This document shows positions 59,306-64,000 of a DNA stretch of 64,000 bases, piece after piece. The notes beneath the pieces were generated by a model. That model worked only from the letters and a program-made list of their open reading frames with translations. It was not told the DNA's origin and made no database searches. The translations under genes and the position numbers were made by a program. The DNA comes from Enterococcus silesiacus (lineage in GTDB: Bacteria > Bacillota > Bacilli > Lactobacillales > Enterococcaceae), in assembly GCA_001465115.1 (NCBI GenBank), contig CP013614.1:1922001-1986000 (forward strand), in the 5' to 3' direction. Position 1 is the first letter of the stretch. Every line of letters starts with the position of its first letter.

Positions 59306-61390
59306 TTAACGATCCTTGCCATGAATGATACGAGAGTAGATCGCTGAAGTTAAAAAGTAGTAAGCAAGATAGATCAAAATCAACATTCCACATGATAAAT
59401 AGGCTAACCAATAACCAGAACTTGAAATTAATCTACTAAAGACATAGATCGCAAACGTTGCATGTAAAACCCCAATAATCATCGGCGGGAAAAAGATGAT
59501 GCTGTTTTGCTGATAAATAAGCTGGGTGATTTTCTTTTTGGGAATCCCAATTTTCTTTAACAGATCGTAGTTTTCTTTTTCTCTTTCAGCTTCTGAAAAT
59601 TGCTGCAGCATCAAAATACTTCCTGTAATGATCAAGGCTAAGACGCCTAAAAACATGGCTACATAAATGAATAGTCCCATCACTCTTCTTTCATATCTTA
59701 AGTCCGAAAAGCGACTTGCATAGTTTAATTGCCAAGCTTCCCGTTCGCCCTCTTCAGAAAACTCTGATGATTGATCTTTTTCGGGTTGTAGACTGGTTTT
59801 CGATGTATAACCTTCTAAATGATCGTTGACCCATTGATATTTATTATACACCGGTGAAATCCAGTTAGGTTTGACTTCTTCTGATAGCTTATTTGCCAGA
59901 GCATCCTCATCTTCAGTATTAATGTTAAAAGCTTGCAGTCTATAGGTGACACCTGAACTTATCTCATTGAACTGCTTATCAGATACAACAAGTGTCGGAA
60001 AACTATAGCGCAATAAATCTTGCCCCAGATAATCCTGGCGTACTTCAGAAACATGAAGTTTTATTCCATCTGTTAAAATAAACTCAGAACCATAACGAAT
60101 GAACCCTGCTAAAATATTTTGAATACTGTCCAAAAGAACAACATCCTGATCATTCTTAAATTTAATATTTTTTAAATAAGGATTTATTTTTTGAAATTTT
60201 TGATAATTTGAAAGAGCTAATAAATTTATTGGACTTATCGTATTTTGATTATCATCCTGTCCAATTTTAAGATGAAATCGGCTACCCGTCAACTTATAAT
60301 TTAATGTGACTAATGAATCGATTTTTGTATCCGGTTCCTGTTTGATTCTTTGAGCTAATTTTTCATAATCATCTTCGGCCACTATAAAATCAGTTGGCGT
60401 CGTAATATTTACTGAATTCATCCCGATCGTATAAAAAGAAGCTGCTCCACCAATCATTCCTAAGGCAATCGCAATAAAAATAGTGACAGACGATAGTGTA
60501 CTGCTACTTCTTTTAATATTACGTTTTGTGTTACCTGATGCAAGCATGTTCAAATTTCGATAATAAGTATATTTATTTTTTCCAAATAAATATACGACTA
60601 AATACATTGTATATTTAAAAAATAAATAAGTACCTAACATACATATAAACATTATTATTAACGGTAACAATAAAAAACCGGCATAACCCGCTCTTGTTTT
60701 CACCAAGATAGTTCCAAAATGAATAACATTATACGATAAAAAATAACCCGTACCAATCAATACGACACCAAAAATACCTAAACAAATTCTTAGAACAGAT
60801 ATTTTATTTGGATCAGCTGCTCTTTTTTTATTGACTCTCAGCATATTCGATACTTGATAGCGGTAGATCAACCAAGTACTTCGAAGTGACACGGCTAAAA
60901 GCATAAAAACAAAGGCCACACTCGTTTGAATCATGGAAGGAAGGGAAATAGAAAACAGACTATCCACTTGTAAAAACATGGCTTTGGCCAAGATCATCGA
61001 GAATAATTTTGAAAAAATAATGCCCAAAATAATCCCCGTAATCAAAGATACCGCACCCAAAATCAATGTCTCTACAAAAAATAAAAAGGCTATTTGCTCT
61101 TTTCGCATCCCAATTAAATGATATAAACCAATTTCTTTGCCACGCTTCAATAAAAAGAAGTGATTTGCTGCAAACATAAAACCTAATATCATAATAACAA
61201 TCAAAATACCGCCTAAATTCATTGCCCCATCAATATGGACCTCTTGCCCAACTCGATTTGTTAAGTTTCTATTATATGTAATTGCGCTAAAACAATAATA
61301 AACGACAACGGCAAACGTCATACTGACAAAATAAACCAGATAATTGAGAAATTGTCCTTTAAAATTTTTCCAAGATAAATTAAAAATCAT
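59306..61390 (-). CDS. FtsX-like ABC transporter permease (BceB type)
   Basis: About 694 residues with ten membrane segments and a large extracytoplasmic domain (about 310-560) between segments 7 and 8, the layout of BceB-type permeases for peptide antibiotics such as bacitracin. ATG chosen (MIFNLSWKN), with GGAGGTGG upstream inside the ATPase gene, which it overlaps by 11 bases. BceAB pairs are usually next to a two-component system; none is seen here, though nothing is known beyond the neighbouring genes. Confidence 0.88.
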   Translation of the reverse strand: MIFNLSWKNFKGQFLNYLVYFVSMTFAVVVYYCFSAITYNRNLTNRVGQEVHIDGAMNLGGILIVIMILGFMFAANHFFLLKRGKEIGLYHLIGMRKEQIAFLFFVETLILGAVSLITGIILGIIFSKLFSMILAKAMFLQVDSLFSISLPSMIQTSVAFVFMLLAVSLRSTWLIYRYQVSNMLRVNKKRAADPNKISVLRICLGIFGVVLIGTGYFLSYNVIHFGTILVKTRAGYAGFLLLPLIIMFICMLGTYLFFKYTMYLVVYLFGKNKYTYYRNLNMLASGNTKRNIKRSSSTLSSVTIFIAIALGMIGGAASFYTIGMNSVNITTPTDFIVAEDDYEKLAQRIKQEPDTKIDSLVTLNYKLTGSRFHLKIGQDDNQNTISPINLLALSNYQKFQKINPYLKNIKFKNDQDVVLLDSIQNILAGFIRYGSEFILTDGIKLHVSEVRQDYLGQDLLRYSFPTLVVSDKQFNEISSGVTYRLQAFNINTEDEDALANKLSEEVKPNWISPVYNKYQWVNDHLEGYTSKTSLQPEKDQSSEFSEEGEREAWQLNYASRFSDLRYERRVMGLFIYVAMFLGVLALIITGSILMLQQFSEAEREKENYDLLKKIGIPKKKITQLIYQQNSIIFFPPMIIGVLHATFAIYVFSRLISSSGYWLAYLSCGMLILIYLAYYFLTSAIYSRIIHGKDR

Positions 61391-62147
61391 TAGCCCGACC
61401 ACCTCCGCCGATCGTTGCCTGCATATCGATCACTCGATTAAAAAAATCTTTTCTAGATCCCTGACGAACGACTTCTGAAAAAATCACCCCATCTTTTATG
61501 AATAGAATTCGATTGCAATAACTGGCCGTATAAGGATCATGAGTGACCATCATAATTGTAGCATCATCTTGTACATTCATATTTGTCATATACTGCAGCA
61601 ATTCTGCGGCTGATTTTGAGTCTAAAGATCCTGTTGGCTCATCTGCAAAAATGATTTTAGGCCTCGTAATCAGGGCACGTGCCGCAGCTACCCGTTGCTT
61701 TTGTCCCACAGATATCGCATTAGGATATGCAGTCAATAACTGATTGATTCCTAAAGTATCTGTAACATGAGTCAAGCGTTGTTCCATTTCAGTTAAAGGC
61801 ATCCGATCCAAAGCTAAAGGCAGTAGAATATTATCTTTGACATTCAAGGTATCCATTAAATTGAAATTCTGAAAAATAAACCCTAACTTTTTACGGCGAA
61901 AATCACTGATTTGATTATCACGCATTTTCAATATATCTTGCCCATCGATCCGAACAATTCCAGTTGTTGGCAGCGAGATCGTTGAGATGGTATTCAGTAA
62001 AGTAGATTTTCCCGCTCCGCTGGGTCCCATGATACCAACAAATTCACCTTGATCTACTGAAAAAGAAATATTGTTTAAGACTTGAACTTTATTATTTCGA
62101 TAACCGTAAGATTTGCTTAAATGATTCACTTCTAAAATTTTTGTCAT
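61380..62147 (-). CDS. ABC transporter ATP-binding protein (BceA type)
   Basis: A 255-residue ATPase of the MacB/BceA type. Walker A GPSGAGKST (about 41-49), Q-loop FQNFNLMD, a signature read as SVGQKQR (instead of SGGQQQR), Walker B IIFADEPTGSLDS (about 164-176) and the switch His in MVTHD. The signature change of the second Gly to Val is notable. It is encoded directly upstream of the permease and probably exports or senses a wall-targeting antimicrobial peptide (inference). Confidence 0.9.
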   Translation of the reverse strand: MTKILEVNHLSKSYGYRNNKVQVLNNISFSVDQGEFVGIMGPSGAGKSTLLNTISTISLPTTGIVRIDGQDILKMRDNQISDFRRKKLGFIFQNFNLMDTLNVKDNILLPLALDRMPLTEMEQRLTHVTDTLGINQLLTAYPNAISVGQKQRVAAARALITRPKIIFADEPTGSLDSKSAAELLQYMTNMNVQDDATIMMVTHDPYTASYCNRILFIKDGVIFSEVVRQGSRKDFFNRVIDMQATIGGGGRANDF

Positions 62148-62337
62148 AGTTTTCGCTCCACTTTATTCATTGTCCTTATTCTACCAATATATTGTGAGAC
62201 TGAACATCGTTTCCTCTTACAATTAAGTAATAATAAAAAAAAATTTATTAATCCCTTATTTTTCTTAACAAGAATGTTGTGACAATTTCCACAAACCTTT
62301 TAGGGAGTTGTTTTCACTATTTTTTCATTTCTCATAA

Positions 62338-62353
62338 ACACTATATGTAGTTG
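62338..62353. promoter_or_regulatory. NrdR box 1
   Basis: ACACTATATGTAGTTG matches the NrdR consensus (acaCwAtATaTwGtgt), upstream of nrdD. Confidence 0.75.
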
Positions 62354-62379
62354 CTACAAAGGAATAAAAATTAAATTTC

Positions 62380-62395
62380 ACACTATATATAGTTG
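62380..62395. promoter_or_regulatory. NrdR box 2
   Basis: ACACTATATATAGTTG, 42 bases from box 1, equal to four helical turns. Paired boxes at whole-turn spacing are the norm for NrdR. Confidence 0.8.
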
Positions 62396-62456
62396 AAAGA
62401 TTGACTTAATTGTTTTATGATTAGGAAGGAATAAATCTATGAGGAGATGGGTAGTA

Positions 62457-64000
62457 ATGATGGAGATTAAACACGCTAATAATGAAGTGAGTTCTACTGC
62501 TTCGCCCTTGCACACTATGAAAATCGTTAAAAGAGATGGACGTCTGGTTGATTTTGATGATCGAAAAATTTATGATGCTTTGATCAAAGCTGAACAAAAA
62601 ATTCGTGGTTCTTTGGACCCACTTGCCCATGAGCGTATTCAAGAAATCGTTGAAAGAATCGATCAGGAAATTTCAGATCGTTTTGCCGAAAATGTAAAAA
62701 TTTATGAAATCCAAAATATCGTCGAACATATTTTGTTGACAAAAAATGAATACGAACTAGCGGAAGAATATATCAATTATCGCACTCGTCGTGATTTTGA
62801 GCGTAGCAAAGCTACTGACATTAATTTTACGATCAGCAAATTAATCAATAAAGACCAATCCGTTGTCAATGAAAATGCGAATAAAGACAGTGATGTTTTC
62901 AATACCCAACGAGATTTAACCGCTGGAATCGTTGGTAAATCGATTGGTCTTAAATTGCTACCTCCTCATGTTGCAAATGCACATCAAAAAGGTGATATCC
63001 ATTATCATGATTTAGACTACCATCCATATACGCCAATGACTAACTGCTGCTTGATTGATTTCAAGGGAATGTTAAACAATGGTTTCAAAATCGGTAATGC
63101 TGAAGTTGAACCACCTAAATCGATCCAAACAGCAACTGCTCAAATTTCACAAATCATAGCTAATGTAGCTTCAAGTCAATATGGGGGTTGTTCAGCAGAC
63201 CGTGTAGATGAATTGTTAGCTCCTTTTTCTGAATTAAATTATCAAAAACATTTAACTGATGCTAAAGAGTGGATCGAAGGAACTGATCGCCAAGAAGCCT
63301 ATGCTAAAAGTAAAACTAAAAAAGATATTTATGATGCGATGCAAAGCTTAGAATATGAAATTAATACCTTATTCACCTCAAACGGGCAAACACCTTTCAC
63401 TTCCTTAGGCTTTGGCTTAGGTCTAAATTGGTTTGAACGTGAAATTCAAAAAGCTATTTTACAAATTCGCATCAATGGTTTAGGTAGTGAGCATCGAACA
63501 GCTATTTTCCCTAAACTGATTTTCACTTTGAAACGCGGTGTAAACTTAAATGAGACTGATCCTAATTATGATGTCAAACAGCTGGCATTAGAATGTGCGA
63601 CAAAACGGATGTATCCTGATGTTTTAAATTATGATAAATTAGTCGATTTGACTGGTAGCTTTAAAGTACCAATGGGTTGCCGTTCTTTCTTACAAGGCTG
63701 GAAAGATGAACACGGGGAAGAAATCAATGTAGGCCGTATGAATTTAGGTGTTGTGACTTTGAATCTTCCTAGAATTGCTATGGAAGCCCATGGCAATGTG
63801 GATAAATTCTGGGCACTATTGGCCGAGCGCCTTGAGACAATGAAAGATGCTTTAGTTTATCGAGTTGAACGCTGTAAGGAAGCAACACCAGCAAATGCAC
63901 CGATTTTATATATGTATGGTGCTTTTGGAAAACGTTTATCAAGAAAAGAATCGGTTAATGAACTATTCAAAAATAAACGTGCGACCGTTTCCCTTGGCTA
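62457..64000 (+). CDS. nrdD: Anaerobic ribonucleoside-triphosphate reductase, partial
   Basis: Glycyl-radical class III ribonucleotide reductase making dNTPs without oxygen. The window holds the first 514 residues. An ATP-cone (KIVKRDGRLVDFDDRKIYDA, about 22-41) senses dATP/ATP, then the catalytic barrel begins, with HYHDLDYHPYTPMTNCCLID (about 182-201) and TSNGQTPFTS. The C-terminal zinc site and radical Gly are beyond the window. Start uncertain: ATG at 62457 is favoured by GAGGAG; 62439 and 62460 are alternatives. Two NrdR boxes precede it, and nrdG probably follows outside. Confidence 0.93.
   Translation, partial: MMEIKHANNEVSSTASPLHTMKIVKRDGRLVDFDDRKIYDALIKAEQKIRGSLDPLAHERIQEIVERIDQEISDRFAENVKIYEIQNIVEHILLTKNEYELAEEYINYRTRRDFERSKATDINFTISKLINKDQSVVNENANKDSDVFNTQRDLTAGIVGKSIGLKLLPPHVANAHQKGDIHYHDLDYHPYTPMTNCCLIDFKGMLNNGFKIGNAEVEPPKSIQTATAQISQIIANVASSQYGGCSADRVDELLAPFSELNYQKHLTDAKEWIEGTDRQEAYAKSKTKKDIYDAMQSLEYEINTLFTSNGQTPFTSLGFGLGLNWFEREIQKAILQIRINGLGSEHRTAIFPKLIFTLKRGVNLNETDPNYDVKQLALECATKRMYPDVLNYDKLVDLTGSFKVPMGCRSFLQGWKDEHGEEINVGRMNLGVVTLNLPRIAMEAHGNVDKFWALLAERLETMKDALVYRVERCKEATPANAPILYMYGAFGKRLSRKESVNELFKNKRATVSLG

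Noticed and set aside
62421..62642. 73-residue minus-strand ORF opposite nrdD
   Set aside because: It is antisense to the well-conserved start and ATP-cone of nrdD and has no start signals of its own.

Overview
The window reads as chromosomal DNA of a low-GC Gram-positive bacterium, most likely an Enterococcus. The basis is the overall protein resemblance, AT-rich DNA with AGGAGG-type ribosome binding sites, a dltXABCD operon, an LXG/type VII effector locus, a sortase-anchored CnaB surface protein, an enterococcal-type AhpF with a C-terminal thioredoxin module, and dispersed palindromic repeats of the kind known in E. faecalis. Species cannot be fixed from the sequence alone. No tRNA, rRNA, CRISPR array, intact IS or prophage was seen.

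Layout. 1-3470: ribosomal stalk genes rplK-rplA and rplJ-rplL (minus strand), with an L10 leader and two look-alike L1-binding leaders. 3600-5390: sdaAB-sdaAA serine dehydratase. 5394-6775: an ECF41-type sigma factor and its carboxymuconolactone decarboxylase partner, with a matching promoter between them. 6952-11843: a nucleoside/ribose salvage cluster (ribokinase, GNAT, DcuC-like transporter, nucleoside hydrolase, LacI regulator) with two LacI-type operators. 11880-16619: a secreted hydrolase, rpmG-secE-nusG, a CBS-domain protein, murB and a Gfo/Idh oxidoreductase.

16650-23130 is the most unusual stretch. It is a type VII secretion LXG toxin locus: a small WXG100-like partner, a DUF3958-like partner, an LXG toxin with a TelC-like tail, and a TipC-like immunity gene. 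An array of leftover parts follows: two more full TipC-like genes, two truncated ones, two degenerate TelC-like toxin tails, and an orphan toxin/immunity pair behind a broken LXG stub. A 166-bp direct repeat brackets about 3.3 kb of this array. 23347-26874 holds two small genes sharing a FGNNN motif, two copies of a structured-RNA-like element (one with its own promoter and terminator), a small gene interrupted by a stop, and an orphan membrane protein.

27094-49590 is mostly core metabolism and regulation: CLC channel, exonuclease III, a MocR/DMT pair sharing a perfectly symmetric divergent promoter, DEDDh exonuclease, SGNH hydrolase, acyltransferase, ahpCF, a PadR-controlled operon (CPBP protease, PadR, Ntn hydrolase), a second PadR operon, lipoate ligase, an MBL-fold enzyme, TetR/hydrolase and PepA. 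49978-62147 is cell-envelope biology: a 1461-residue wall-anchored adhesin, the dlt operon and a BceAB-like ABC transporter. The window ends inside nrdD, preceded by two NrdR boxes.
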